Made by a program: the position numbers and the translations under genes | Shown here: positions 16,976-25,730 of the stretch, piece by piece | Position numbering within the stretch: the stretch's first letter is position 1 | Layout: each line of letters opens with the position of its first letter | Assembly (NCBI GenBank): GCA_036259875.1 | Contig: DATAAZ010000026.1 | Location: 32,777 to 96,776, forward strand | Direction: 5' to 3' | DNA length: 64,000 nt | Source of the DNA: DATAAZ01 sp036259875 | Lineage (GTDB): Bacteria; Actinomycetota; Thermoleophilia; Gaiellales; Gaiellaceae | Notes under the pieces: model-generated | The model's input: only the letters and a program-made list of their open reading frames with translations | Database searches by the model: none | What the model was told of the DNA's origin: nothing

Positions 16976-17871
16976 CGACGATCCTGCGCACGCCGCACGA
17001 CGCCGAGCCCGCCGCGCGCGCGGTCGCGATCGGGACGTTCGACGGAGTCCACCGTGGCCACCACGCCGTGGTCGAGGAAACACTCGCGAGCGGGCTTCGC
17101 CCCGCCGTTGTCACGTTCGATCCGCATCCGCGCGCCGTGCTCGGGTACGACGTGCAGCTCCTCGTGCCGCTGGAGCGCCGCCTCGAGCTCCTCGCCGAGC
17201 TCGGCCCCGCGGAGATCCTCGTCGTCGAGTTCACGCCGGAGCTCGCGCGCCTCTCGGCGGAACACTTTGCGGAATCCGTCCTCCATCCGTTCGGAGCGCG
17301 CCTCGTCGTCGCCGGCGCGGGGTTTCGGTTCGGGGCGGGTCGGCGCGGCGACCTGGAGCTGCTCGCGCGCCTCGGCTTCGAGGTGCGCCCCGTGTCGCTC
17401 GTCGACGCCGTCTCGTCGAGCGGCATCCGCGAGCTTCTTCGAGCCGGGCGGGTCGGCGAGGCGGCCGTGCTCCTCGGTCGTCCGCCGGAAGTGGAAGGCC
17501 CCGTCGTCGCGGGCGATCAGCGCGGCGGCACGCTCGGCTTCCCGACCGCGAACCTCGCGGTCGAGCCGCGCGTTCTCGTTCCTGCGTTCGGCATCTACGC
17601 AGGGCTCGGACGCGTCCTCGCGACCGGCCGGAATTTCCGGACGGCCGTCTCGATCGGCGTCAATCCGCATTACGGCGGCGTCGAGCGGCGTGTCGAGGCG
17701 TTCCTGCTCGGGTTCGCGGGCGATCTCTACGGCGAGCGCCTGCGGATCGAGCTGTGGGAACGGCTCCGCGACGAGCGCGCGTTCGCGAGCGAAACGGACC
17801 TCGTCGCGCAGATCGCGCGCGACGTCGAGGCGGCGCGGACGGCCGAACCCCCGGACCTCGAGCCGCGGTAG
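16972..17871 (+). CDS. ribF: Bifunctional riboflavin kinase / FAD synthetase
   Basis: A 299-aa enzyme converting riboflavin to FMN and FAD. The N-terminal adenylyltransferase has AIGTFDGVHRGHHAVVEE, VTFDPHPRAVLG and VSSSGIRELLRAG. The C-terminal flavokinase has GTLGFPTANLAVEP and a SIGVNPHYGG block. truB-ribF is a standard pair; here the GTG overlaps the truB stop (GTGA), so translation is coupled. Confidence 0.96.
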   Translation: MTTILRTPHDAEPAARAVAIGTFDGVHRGHHAVVEETLASGLRPAVVTFDPHPRAVLGYDVQLLVPLERRLELLAELGPAEILVVEFTPELARLSAEHFAESVLHPFGARLVVAGAGFRFGAGRRGDLELLARLGFEVRPVSLVDAVSSSGIRELLRAGRVGEAAVLLGRPPEVEGPVVAGDQRGGTLGFPTANLAVEPRVLVPAFGIYAGLGRVLATGRNFRTAVSIGVNPHYGGVERRVEAFLLGFAGDLYGERLRIELWERLRDERAFASETDLVAQIARDVEAARTAEPPDLEPR

Positions 17872-17930
17872 CGGTGCACGGAATCTGATGAAAGCGCAAG
17901 TTTTCGCGGGTTGCGGGGGACTATCTGGAC

Positions 17931-18143
17931 GTGGAGACGCTTACTCTCGTCGTAACTGTCCGCTGTCTCTCGTGCGGCGCGACCTACGCGAAGCCGGAGG
18001 GCCGCGGAACTGTGAAGACGAACCCCGGCTGCCCGGAGTGCGGGTACCTCGGCTGGTGGCCCGCCGAGCGTGAGGTCAAAGGCGGCGAGCGGCTCCGCTT
18101 CGCCGAGGGTCCGCTGCCGGTCCCTGCCGCCCGACGACGCTGA
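17931..18143 (+). CDS. Small zinc-ribbon protein
   Basis: A 70-aa protein with two CxxC knuckles, VRCLSCGATYAKPEG and GCPECGYLGWWPAE, 18 residues apart, as in a rubredoxin-like zinc ribbon. No catalytic domain and no signal peptide. Start GTG 17931 is chosen because the ribbon begins soon after it; a GGGGGA run lies about 12 nt upstream. The last 68 nt overlap the convergent ggt gene. Function unknown. Confidence 0.7.
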   Translation: METLTLVVTVRCLSCGATYAKPEGRGTVKTNPGCPECGYLGWWPAEREVKGGERLRFAEGPLPVPAARRR

Positions 18144-19461
18144 CGCCGCCGAAGTAGTGGTGGCGCGCCGCCCACTGCCGTAGGGAGAAGCCCGCCGCCG
18201 CGAGCGCGGCGAGCGCGTCCTCGTCGAAGCCGGGCTCGACGTGGACGACGCAGCCGACGGGGTGGAGCCGCGGGCGGTCGACGGCATCCTGCGCCGAGAG
18301 GCCCTCGTCGAGGATCCCCGCGAGCACCTGCGTCAGCGCGCTTCGGAGCCGCGATCCTCCTGCCGAGCCGCCGACGAGGGCGACGCCGTCGCCGTCGATC
18401 GCGGCGGTCGGCGCCATCATGCTCTCCATCCGCGCGCCCGGCTCGAGGGGCCCCACGAGGAGCTCGGCCTCGCCGAGCATGCTGTTCAGATGCACGTCGA
18501 GCCCGGGGAGGAAGTCTCCGGAGCCGAGACCGAGGCTCGTCGTGAGAGCGCAGGCGTTCCCGTCCGCGTCGACGACCGCGAGGCTCGTCGTGTCACCGCC
18601 CGTGTCCCGCTCGACGAGCGCGAGCGCGAGCGCGACCGTCCGCTCGGCCGGGCGGAGGCCGCGCAGGGGCGGGAGGCGGCCGAGCGCCGCGAGCAGCGGC
18701 GCGAGCCCGCCGCGGGTAACGACGCGCGCGCCCGCGAACGTGCCCTCGTCCGGGTCGAGCCAGCGCGGCTCGTAGGCGGCGAGGTCCTCGGGCGTGACAA
18801 GGCCGTCCCGTTCGGCCATGAGCGCGAGCAGCATGCGCGCGAACGAGCCCTCGTAGAACGACCGCCCGCCCTCGTCTTCGAGGAGTTCGAACGCGTCCGC
18901 GAGGCGCGGCTGGCGGAGCGTCTCGCCCGCCTCGAGGAGGCGTCCGCCGGGCGCGAAGATCGCGGCTCCCTCCCGCATCGTCATGACCGGCGCCAGCATC
19001 TCGAGACACGCCGCATGCGCGGCCGGCATCTCGACCCCGCCCCGGGCGATCCGGATCGCGGGAGCGACGAGGCGGGCCCACGGGAGTCGCCCGTGCTTGC
19101 GCCAGAGAGCATCGAGGCCGGCGGGGACGCCGGGGACCGCGCAGGACGCGATCCCGACCGCGTAGTGGATGAGCTCGGTGCCGAACGGAACGTCGAGCTC
19201 GACGAGCGTCGGTTCGCGCGGCGTGCGGCCGAGTCCGGGAACCGCGACGAAGAAATCGAGGAGCGTAGCGCGCCCGCTCGCCCCATCGACCCAGATGGCG
19301 TGCCCGCCCCCGGCGAGCCCGGTCATCACGACCTCGGCCGCGCACGAGGCGAGCGAGGCGGCGACGGCGGCATCCGCGGCGGATCCGCCCTCCCGAAGGA
19401 TCTCGAGCCCGGCGTCGGCGGTGGCGGGGTGACCTGCCGCAATAGCAGGCGAAATTCGCAC
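18076..19461 (-). CDS. Gamma-glutamyltransferase family Ntn hydrolase
   Basis: A 461-aa member of the GGT family, which matures by autocleavage before a Thr nucleophile. The large-subunit start IAAGHPATADAGLEILREGG and the GLAGGGHAIWVD block are present. GGDTTSLAVVDADGNACALT places the predicted nucleophile at Thr291. GGSAGGSRLRSALTQVLAG forms the oxyanion region, and the end YFGGVSVV...AADPRRSG is typical. It is shorter than classical GGT (about 580 aa) and has no signal peptide, so a cytoplasmic role is possible. GTG 19461 is 7 nt from a -10 box shared with rpsO. Confidence 0.88.
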   Translation of the reverse strand: MRISPAIAAGHPATADAGLEILREGGSAADAAVAASLASCAAEVVMTGLAGGGHAIWVDGASGRATLLDFFVAVPGLGRTPREPTLVELDVPFGTELIHYAVGIASCAVPGVPAGLDALWRKHGRLPWARLVAPAIRIARGGVEMPAAHAACLEMLAPVMTMREGAAIFAPGGRLLEAGETLRQPRLADAFELLEDEGGRSFYEGSFARMLLALMAERDGLVTPEDLAAYEPRWLDPDEGTFAGARVVTRGGLAPLLAALGRLPPLRGLRPAERTVALALALVERDTGGDTTSLAVVDADGNACALTTSLGLGSGDFLPGLDVHLNSMLGEAELLVGPLEPGARMESMMAPTAAIDGDGVALVGGSAGGSRLRSALTQVLAGILDEGLSAQDAVDRPRLHPVGCVVHVEPGFDEDALAALAAAGFSLRQWAARHHYFGGVSVVGRQGPAADPRRSGAARRL

Positions 19462-19467
19462 CTTTGC

Positions 19468-19474
19468 TAGCCTA
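19468..19474. promoter_or_regulatory. Palindromic -10 box shared by rpsO (+) and ggt (-)
   Basis: TAGCCTA reads as TAGCCT on the plus strand (19468-19473) and TAGGCT on the minus strand (19474-19469). Each hexamer fits TANNNT and is exactly 7 nt from its start codon, ATG 19481 for rpsO and GTG 19461 for ggt. On the plus strand TGC precedes TAGCCT, an extended -10. Only 19 nt separate the two genes, so both mRNAs should be leaderless. Confidence 0.7.
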
Positions 19475-19480
19475 GGCGCG

Positions 19481-19750
19481 ATGGCTCTCACGAAGGAGGC
19501 GAAGCGCGAAGTCGTCGGCGAATACGGCCGCGACGACGCGGACACAGGTTCCGCGCAGGTTCAGATCGCGCTTCTCACTCGCCGGATCGACCAGCTGACG
19601 GAGCATTTGCGGACGCACAAAAAGGACCACCATTCGCGCCGGGGTCTCCTCAAGCTCGTCGGCCAGCGTCGGCGGCTTCTCAACTACCTTCAGAAGAGCG
19701 ACCTGGAGGGCTATAGGACGTTGATCAAGGAACTGGGCCTGCGCCGCTAG
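19481..19750 (+). CDS. rpsO: 30S ribosomal protein S15
   Basis: An 89-aa S15 that binds the central domain of 16S rRNA early in 30S assembly. Typical blocks: MALTKEAKREVVGEYGRD, TGSAQVQIALLTRRIDQLTE, HSRRGLLKLVGQRRRLLNYL. ATG 19481 has no ribosome site and sits 7 nt from a -10 box. rpsO-pnp is the classic pair; the leader of pnp carries a hairpin. Confidence 0.98.
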   Translation: MALTKEAKREVVGEYGRDDADTGSAQVQIALLTRRIDQLTEHLRTHKKDHHSRRGLLKLVGQRRRLLNYLQKSDLEGYRTLIKELGLRR

Positions 19751-19778
19751 CGCCGGCCGGCCGGGGGGCGCCGGTGGA

Positions 19779-19815
19779 AGTTTGAGGGAGCTCCGCCGAG
19801 GGGCTGGCTCAAACT
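19779..19815 (+). promoter_or_regulatory. Hairpin in the rpsO-pnp spacer
   Basis: AGTTTGAG (19779-19786) pairs with CTCAAACT (19808-19815) across a 21-nt GC-rich loop. It lies 33 nt before the pnp ATG. In other bacteria the rpsO-pnp spacer carries RNase III processing and PNPase autoregulation structures; a similar role is inferred. Confidence 0.45.
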
Positions 19816-19848
19816 CCCGCCTCCGTCTCCCGGCCAGAGAGGAGGCAC

Positions 19849-22338
19849 ATGCATACCACGCTCGTACCGTCCGTTGCCGACATGACCGCGACGGTCGGCG
19901 ACACGGAGATCACGTTCGAGACGGGCCGCCTGGCCAAGCAGGCCGACGGCGCCGTCCTTGTCCGCTCGGGCGAGACGATGATTCTCGCGACGGCGCAGGG
20001 CCGGATGGAGGCGCGCGAGGGCGCCGACTTCTTCCCGCTCACGGTCGACGTCGAGGAGCGGATGTACGCCGCCGGGAAAATCCCCGGCGGCTTCTTCAAG
20101 CGCGAAGGCCGCCCGACGGAGAAGGCGATCCTGACCGCCCGCATGATCGACCGGCCGATCAGGCCGCTCTGGCCGAAGGGCTACACGAACGAGACGCAGG
20201 TGATCTGCACGGTGCTCTCGGCCGATCTCGTCACCGCGCACGACATCCTCTGCATCAACGGGGCCTCGGCAGCGCTGATGGTCTCGCCGCTCCCGTTCCT
20301 CGGCCCGGTCGGGGCCGTGCGCGTCGGCCTCGTCGACGGCGAGCTCGTCGTGAACCCGTCGCTGCCCGACGTCGAGGGCTCAGACCTCGACCTGATCGTG
20401 GTCGGGACGGCGGAGGGCCTGACCATGGTCGAGGCGGGCGCCGACCAGGTCCCCGAGGAACGGCTGCTCGAGGCGCTCGACCTCGCGCACCAGGAGATCC
20501 GCAAGCTGTGCGAGGTCCAGGAAGAGCTCCGCCGCCGCGCCGGGAAGCCGAAGTGGCTCGATGCCGCGCTGACGGCCGAGGTCGAGGAGCGCCACGGTTC
20601 CCGCATCCGCGAGGCGATCGCCTCGCTCGGGCTTCGCGAGGCGGCCGGCGTCGCGGACGAGATCCACGACGAGCTCTGCCCGCCGCTGACGATGGACTCG
20701 ACGGAGGAGGACATCGTCCGCGAGATCCAGATGCGCTTGAGCCTCAACGTCCTGCTGGAGCGGGAGCGGCTCGCCGCCGTCAAGGAACCCGTGCGGGCGC
20801 AGTTCGAAGACGAGCTCCGCGCCCTCACGGACGCCGAGCAGGATTCCAAGCAACTGAAGTCCGCGAAACGCCAGCTCCTCTTCGACCGGATCGTCGACGG
20901 CGTCGAGCTTCCGTTCCCGGTCGGCCCGGCGACCGCCGACGGCGAAGCGCCGACGGTCAAGGATCAGCTGACGCGCCAGTTCGTGAAGAAGGCGACCGAG
21001 GCGCTCTACAAGGAGCTCGTGCGAACGAAGATCGCGGTCGAGAAGCGCCGGCCGGACGGTCGCGGCGCCGAGGAGATCCGGCCGGTGACGTGCGAGGTCG
21101 GCGTTTCGCCGCGAACGCACGGCTCGGCGCTCTTCACCCGGGGCCAGACGCAGATCATGACGCTCCTGACGCTCGGAACGGCCAAGGAGGGGCAGCGGAT
21201 CGACGACCTCTCCCTCGAGGAGGAGCGGCGGTTCATGCATCACTACAACTTCCCGCCGTACTCGGTCGGGGAGACCGGGATGATGCGCGGCCCGAAGCGG
21301 CGCGACATCGGTCACGGCGCGCTCGCGCAGCGCGCGCTCGAGACCGTGATCCCGGGGCCGGACGCGTTCCCGTACACGATCCGGCTCGTCTCGGAGACGC
21401 TCGAGTCGAACGGGTCGTCGTCGATGGGATCCGTCTGCGGCTCCACCCTCGCGCTCATGGACGCGGGGGTCCCGATCGAGGCGCCCGTGAGCGGGATCGC
21501 GATGGGCCTCGTCAAGGAGGGCGAGGACTACGTCATCCTCACGGACATCCAGGGCGCCGAGGACCATCTCGGCGACATGGATTTCAAGGTCGCGGGGACG
21601 CGCGACGGCATCACCGCGCTCCAGATGGACATCAAGATCTCGGGCGTCACGCAGGAGATCATGCGCTCGGCGCTCGAGCAGGCGAGGCGCGCACGCGAGT
21701 TCATCCTCGATCGGATGCTCGAGGCGATTCCGGAGGTCCGGACGGAGCTCGCGGCCCATGCGCCGCGCATGTCGACGGTCTCCATCGACCCCGAGCAGAT
21801 CGGGCTCGTGATCGGGAAGGGCGGCGAGACGATCCGCGCGCTCGAGGCCGACCACGACGTCCAGATCGACATCGAGGAAGACGGCACGATCCTCATCTAT
21901 GCGACCGAAGGCGCGCAGGCGGAGGCGGCGATCTCCGCGATCAAGGCGCTGACGAAGGAGCCGGAGCCCGGGGACGAGTACACGGGCAAGGTCGTCAAGA
22001 CGACCGACTTCGGTGCCTTCGTCGAGCTCAAGAAAGGAACGGACGGGCTCCTGCACGTCTCGAACGTGGGCCCCGGGCGCGTCGCGCACATCGAGGACGT
22101 GATCGGGCGCGGCGACGTGCTCGACGTCAAGGTGCTCGAGGTCGACAAGCAGCGTGGCCGGATCGGGCTCAAGCTGCTGGCGAAGCACGAGGACGGTGTC
22201 CTCGTCCAACCCGAGGAGCTGATCGAGCGAGCCCGGAACGCACCGCCTCGCGAGCGCGACGAGCGTCCGCCGCGAAACGGCGAGCGCCGCGGCGGCCGCC
22301 GCCGGGGCGGACGCGACCGCGACCGCGAGCGGCAGTAA
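19849..22338 (+). CDS. pnp: Polyribonucleotide nucleotidyltransferase (PNPase)
   Basis: An 829-aa phosphorolytic 3'-5' exoribonuclease. Two RNase PH-like domains flank a helical linker; the second contains GDMDFKVAGTRDGITALQMD. A KH domain (about 641-685, LVIGKGGETIRALE) and an S1 domain (about 709-780, VVKTTDFGAFVELKKGTDG) follow, then a basic Arg/Gly-rich tail likely to bind RNA. ATG 19849 has GAGGAGG upstream. It would act with RNase J and RNase Y, both encoded in this window. Confidence 0.97.
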   Translation: MHTTLVPSVADMTATVGDTEITFETGRLAKQADGAVLVRSGETMILATAQGRMEAREGADFFPLTVDVEERMYAAGKIPGGFFKREGRPTEKAILTARMIDRPIRPLWPKGYTNETQVICTVLSADLVTAHDILCINGASAALMVSPLPFLGPVGAVRVGLVDGELVVNPSLPDVEGSDLDLIVVGTAEGLTMVEAGADQVPEERLLEALDLAHQEIRKLCEVQEELRRRAGKPKWLDAALTAEVEERHGSRIREAIASLGLREAAGVADEIHDELCPPLTMDSTEEDIVREIQMRLSLNVLLERERLAAVKEPVRAQFEDELRALTDAEQDSKQLKSAKRQLLFDRIVDGVELPFPVGPATADGEAPTVKDQLTRQFVKKATEALYKELVRTKIAVEKRRPDGRGAEEIRPVTCEVGVSPRTHGSALFTRGQTQIMTLLTLGTAKEGQRIDDLSLEEERRFMHHYNFPPYSVGETGMMRGPKRRDIGHGALAQRALETVIPGPDAFPYTIRLVSETLESNGSSSMGSVCGSTLALMDAGVPIEAPVSGIAMGLVKEGEDYVILTDIQGAEDHLGDMDFKVAGTRDGITALQMDIKISGVTQEIMRSALEQARRAREFILDRMLEAIPEVRTELAAHAPRMSTVSIDPEQIGLVIGKGGETIRALEADHDVQIDIEEDGTILIYATEGAQAEAAISAIKALTKEPEPGDEYTGKVVKTTDFGAFVELKKGTDGLLHVSNVGPGRVAHIEDVIGRGDVLDVKVLEVDKQRGRIGLKLLAKHEDGVLVQPEELIERARNAPPRERDERPPRNGERRGGRRRGGRDRDRERQ

Positions 22339-22376
22339 CGGCGAAGGCGGGGCGGTTACGGCGTCCCGCCTCCGCG

Positions 22377-22382
22377 CATAAT
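22377..22382 (+). promoter_or_regulatory. -10-like box CATAAT before the flavoprotein leader ORF
   Basis: CATAAT lies 6 nt before GTG 22389, which opens a 10-codon ORF ending on the flavoprotein start codon. Five of six bases match TATAAT. Confidence 0.45.
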
Positions 22383-22388
22383 CCAACG

Positions 22389-22421
22389 GTGCCGCTCCCG
22401 GCGAACAACGCGATGCGATGA
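22389..22421 (+). CDS. Putative 10-aa leader ORF coupled to the flavoprotein gene
   Basis: GTG 22389 opens MPLPANNAMR; its TGA (22419-22421) overlaps the ATG at 22418 as CGATGA. A -10-like CATAAT is 6 nt before the GTG. The main gene has no ribosome site. The arrangement is the same as for rbfA and miaB. Confidence 0.42.
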   Translation: MPLPANNAMR

Positions 22422-23578
22422 AGCGCTACGACGCGATCGTCGTCGGTTCCGGGCCCGCCGGGTCGACGACTGCGTACCGCCTCGCGACCGCGGGCGCGCG
22501 CGTGCTCCTGCTCGACCGCGCGCGCTTCCCGCGCGACAAGCCGTGCGGCGGCGGCGTGACGCTTCGCGCCGTCAAGGAGATCCCGTTCGCGATCGACCCC
22601 GTGGCCGAGCAGGTCGTGACGACGGCCGAGCTTCGGCTCGGCTTCACGAAGACCGTCGAGCGGGGGAGGGGCCCGCTCGCCTACATGACGCAGCGCCGTC
22701 GGCTCGACCACTTCCTCGCCGAGAAGGCGGCCGCGGCCGGGGCCGACCTGCGGGACGGGATGAAGGTTGTGACTATCGAGGGGACGACCGTGACCGCGAA
22801 CGGCGAGCGCTTCTCGGCGGACGCGATCGTCGGCGCGGACGGCGTGAACGGGGTCAGCGCCCGGGCGCTAGCGCTCGGCGGGAACAAGACGGTCGGCGTC
22901 GCGCTCGAGGGAAACGTGGCGAACCGCAAGATCGACGCGTCGCGCTACCGGGGCCGCTTCGTGCTCGAGCTCGGCACCGTCCCGGGCGGCTACGGCTGGG
23001 TCTTCCCGAAGGGCGACCACGTCAACGTCGGCGTGGGCGGCTGGGAGACGGAGGGACCGCGGCTCCGAACGCATCTCGAGGAGCTCTGCCGCGAGCACCG
23101 TATCCGCCTGGGCGACCTCGAGCACGTCCGCGGCTACCGGCTTCCATGCCGCGCCCCCGACTCCCGGCTCTCACGCGGCCGCGCGCTCCTCGTCGGCGAC
23201 GCCGCCGGCCTCATCGATCCGCTCACCGGCGACGGCATGTTCGAGGCCTACCTCTCCGCGCGCTTCGCGGCCGAGGAGGTCCGGAGTCTCCTGGGCGGGA
23301 AGGTAGGCGAGCTCGACGGCTACGGGACCCGCTTGACGCGCCACCTCGCCGTCCACCTGTGGGCCTCGTGGAGTCTCAAGGCGGCGCTCGAGCGCTTTCC
23401 GCGGACGGCCTTCGCGCTCGCGGCGAACCCGCCCGTCTGGTCGGTCGTCGAGAAGCTGGTCACGGGGGAAGTCCGCGACGTTCGCGCGGCGCGCGGCCTT
23501 GCTCGGGCGCCCTTGAAAGCGCTTGCGCTCCTCGGGCGCGCGGCCGGCGACCCCGGCGCAGCCTTTCGCGGCGCCTGA
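22418..23578 (+). CDS. FAD-dependent oxidoreductase, geranylgeranyl reductase family
   Basis: A 386-aa flavoprotein. The Rossmann FAD motif VVGSGPAGSTTAYRLATAGA is near residue 8. PCGGGVT is the PxGGG signature of geranylgeranyl reductase-like enzymes, and LLVGDAAGLIDPLTGDGM is the second FAD motif. Such enzymes reduce isoprenoid double bonds in prenyl lipids, quinones or carotenoids. No isoprenoid genes adjoin it, so the substrate is unknown. Confidence 0.87.
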   Translation: MKRYDAIVVGSGPAGSTTAYRLATAGARVLLLDRARFPRDKPCGGGVTLRAVKEIPFAIDPVAEQVVTTAELRLGFTKTVERGRGPLAYMTQRRRLDHFLAEKAAAAGADLRDGMKVVTIEGTTVTANGERFSADAIVGADGVNGVSARALALGGNKTVGVALEGNVANRKIDASRYRGRFVLELGTVPGGYGWVFPKGDHVNVGVGGWETEGPRLRTHLEELCREHRIRLGDLEHVRGYRLPCRAPDSRLSRGRALLVGDAAGLIDPLTGDGMFEAYLSARFAAEEVRSLLGGKVGELDGYGTRLTRHLAVHLWASWSLKAALERFPRTAFALAANPPVWSVVEKLVTGEVRDVRAARGLARAPLKALALLGRAAGDPGAAFRGA

Positions 23579-23692
23579 CGCACCGCCGACCGCGACGACG
23601 GCCGGGCTCGGCCCGTGCGTCCGGGTTCGCGAAGACGCGTCGATACGCTGGGGCGCAGCCGGACGGCGCGTAGGCCGGCCTCGCGGCGCGCG

Positions 23693-23698
23693 TACGAT
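23693..23698 (+). promoter_or_regulatory. -10 box TACGAT, leaderless start of the M16 peptidase
   Basis: TACGAT (TANNNT) lies 6 nt before ATG 23705. No ribosome site. Confidence 0.55.
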
Positions 23699-23704
23699 GA
23701 GCGC

Positions 23705-25000
23705 ATGGAGAACTATCTCCTGACGACGCTCGACCGTGGCGGCCGCGTCGTCACGGAGCCGCTTCCGAGCGTCCGCTCCGTCGCGATCGGCTTCTGGATC
23801 GGATCGGGCTCCCGCGACGAGGACGACGCGCACGCGGGCCTCGCGCACTTCCTCGAGCACCTCCTCTTCAAGGGGACGAGCTCGTACTCGGCGCTCGAGA
23901 TCGCGGAGGTCTTCGACGCGCTGGGCGGGGAGCTGAACGCCTCGACGGCGCGCGATTACACGCTCGTCTACGCGCGCGTCCTCGACGAGCACATGGAGAC
24001 CGCGCTCGACGTCATGACCGACATGGTGTTCGCGCCGGCATTCGACGACATCGACTCGGAACGTGAAGTCGTCCTCGAGGAGATCGCGATGATCGAGGAC
24101 ACGCCGCAGGAGCTCGTCCACGACCTCTTCACAGAGACGGTGTTCGGCGACCATCCTCTCGGCCGACCCGTGCTCGGATCGGCGGACGTCATCTCGACCG
24201 TCTCGCGGCGGGCGATCGCGGCCTACCATCGGGCCCGCTACCGTCTCGACAACGTCGTCGTCGCGGCCGCCGGCAGCGTCGACCACGACCGGCTCGTCGA
24301 GGTCGTCGAGTCGATGTCGGCCAAGCGCGCCGGGCCGAGCAAGGGGCGGCCCGCCGTCCGCCCGCCGCTCGTCGCGCCGCCGCCGCCGTCGCTTCGGTTC
24401 CAGCGGAAGGACACGGAGCAGTACCACGTGTGCGTCGGGGCGCCCGGCCTTGCCCGTTCCGATCGGCGCCGCTTCACGCTCTCGGTCCTCGACGGAATCC
24501 TGGGCGGCTCAGCCTCGTCGCGGCTCTTCCAGGAGATCCGCGAGAAGCGGGGGCTCGCGTACTCCGTCTACTCGTTCGCCTCGCAGTACGCCGACACCGG
24601 GCAGGTCGGCGTCTACGTTGGGACGCGGGAAGAAAACCTCGACGAGTGCCTCGAGATCGTGGCGGGCGAGCTTCGCGGGCTCGCGGGTGGGGCGGTGCGC
24701 AAGGGCGAGGTCGAGCGCGCGAAGGAGAACCTGAAGGGGCGAATCATGCTCTCGATGGAGCTCACGTCGAACCGGATGAGCCGGCTCGGGAAGTCGGTCG
24801 TGACCGACAGCGAGCTCCTGTCGCTCGACCAGATCCTCGCGGAGATCGAGGCCGTCGAGCCGGACTCGGTGGCCCAGCTCGCGGATGTGCTCCTCGCCCG
24901 CGACAGCCTCTCGGTCGCCGGGATCGGCGCGAGCGAGGAACGCTTCCGAGGCGCAGTCGAACGCATCGCGCCCGGCCTCGTCGCGGCGAAGGCCGCGTGA
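23705..25000 (+). CDS. M16 family zinc metallopeptidase
   Basis: A 431-aa processing-peptidase-like protein. The inverted zinc motif HFLEH has His48, Glu51 and His52, and the downstream glutamate lies in VVLEEIAMIEDTPQE. The C-terminal half carries the second, non-catalytic M16 fold with GGSASSRLFQEIREKRGLAY. Family members cleave small peptides or leader sequences; in Gram-positives this class is often encoded after pnp. The ATG is set by the first M16-like residues and by a -10 box 6 nt upstream. Confidence 0.93.
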   Translation: MENYLLTTLDRGGRVVTEPLPSVRSVAIGFWIGSGSRDEDDAHAGLAHFLEHLLFKGTSSYSALEIAEVFDALGGELNASTARDYTLVYARVLDEHMETALDVMTDMVFAPAFDDIDSEREVVLEEIAMIEDTPQELVHDLFTETVFGDHPLGRPVLGSADVISTVSRRAIAAYHRARYRLDNVVVAAAGSVDHDRLVEVVESMSAKRAGPSKGRPAVRPPLVAPPPPSLRFQRKDTEQYHVCVGAPGLARSDRRRFTLSVLDGILGGSASSRLFQEIREKRGLAYSVYSFASQYADTGQVGVYVGTREENLDECLEIVAGELRGLAGGAVRKGEVERAKENLKGRIMLSMELTSNRMSRLGKSVVTDSELLSLDQILAEIEAVEPDSVAQLADVLLARDSLSVAGIGASEERFRGAVERIAPGLVAAKAA

Positions 25001-25091
25001 GCGGAACGCCGGCTCCGCGGCCCACTCGCAGACGGCCAGGCGAGACATGGCGGCAACCCGGCACCCGCTACCGCCCGGGCGGAGGGCGGCC

Positions 25092-25730
25092 GTGAAGATC
25101 ATTCTCTTCGGTGCTCGCGGGAAGGTCGGGTCCGTGCTCGCTCCTCGGCTGGTCGAAGCGGGGCACGAGGTGACGCCCGTCGGTCGCGAGGACGACGCGG
25201 ACCCCGCCGGCCACGACGCGGCTATCGACTTCACGCGGCCCGACGCGGCCCGCGGGAACGTCGAGCGCGCGCTCGCGGCCGCCGTACCGTGCGTCGTCGG
25301 GACGACCGGCTTGCCGAAGGACGACCTCGATGCTCTCGACGGCCGCGCCCGCAACGAAGGCGTCGCCTGCTTCGTCGCCCCGAACTTCGCGCTCGGCGCA
25401 GTCCTGATGATGCGCTTCGCCGCCGAGGCGGCCCGTTACCTCCCTCGCGCCGAGATCCTCGAGCTGCACCACGAGACGAAGCTCGACGCGCCGTCCGGGA
25501 CCGCGAAAGCGACCGCCGAGCGCCTCGGCGGCGACGTCCCGATCCACAGCGTGCGCCTGCCGGGCCTCGTCGCCCACCAGGAGGTTCTCTTCGGCGGCGA
25601 CGGGCAGCTGCTCACGATTCGCCACGACACCCACTCCCGCGAGGCGTTCGTTCCCGGCGTCCTGCTTGCGCTCGAGCGGCTGTCCGCCCTTCCGGCGGGC
25701 GTTACCGTCGGGCTCGACTCGCTCCTGTGA
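25092..25730 (+). CDS. dapB: 4-hydroxy-tetrahydrodipicolinate reductase
   Basis: A 212-aa DapB reducing the DapA product with NAD(P)H in diaminopimelate/lysine synthesis. The dinucleotide motif KIILFGARGKVGS is at the start, AIDFTRPDA and VVGTTGL follow, FVAPNFALGAVLMMRF leads to the substrate region, and HHETKLDAPSGTAKAT contains the catalytic Lys. It is a compact form, shorter than the 270-aa enterobacterial enzyme. GTG 25092 has GGAGGG 7-12 nt upstream. The TGA overlaps the GTG of the MerB-like gene. Confidence 0.94.
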   Translation: MKIILFGARGKVGSVLAPRLVEAGHEVTPVGREDDADPAGHDAAIDFTRPDAARGNVERALAAAVPCVVGTTGLPKDDLDALDGRARNEGVACFVAPNFALGAVLMMRFAAEAARYLPRAEILELHHETKLDAPSGTAKATAERLGGDVPIHSVRLPGLVAHQEVLFGGDGQLLTIRHDTHSREAFVPGVLLALERLSALPAGVTVGLDSLL

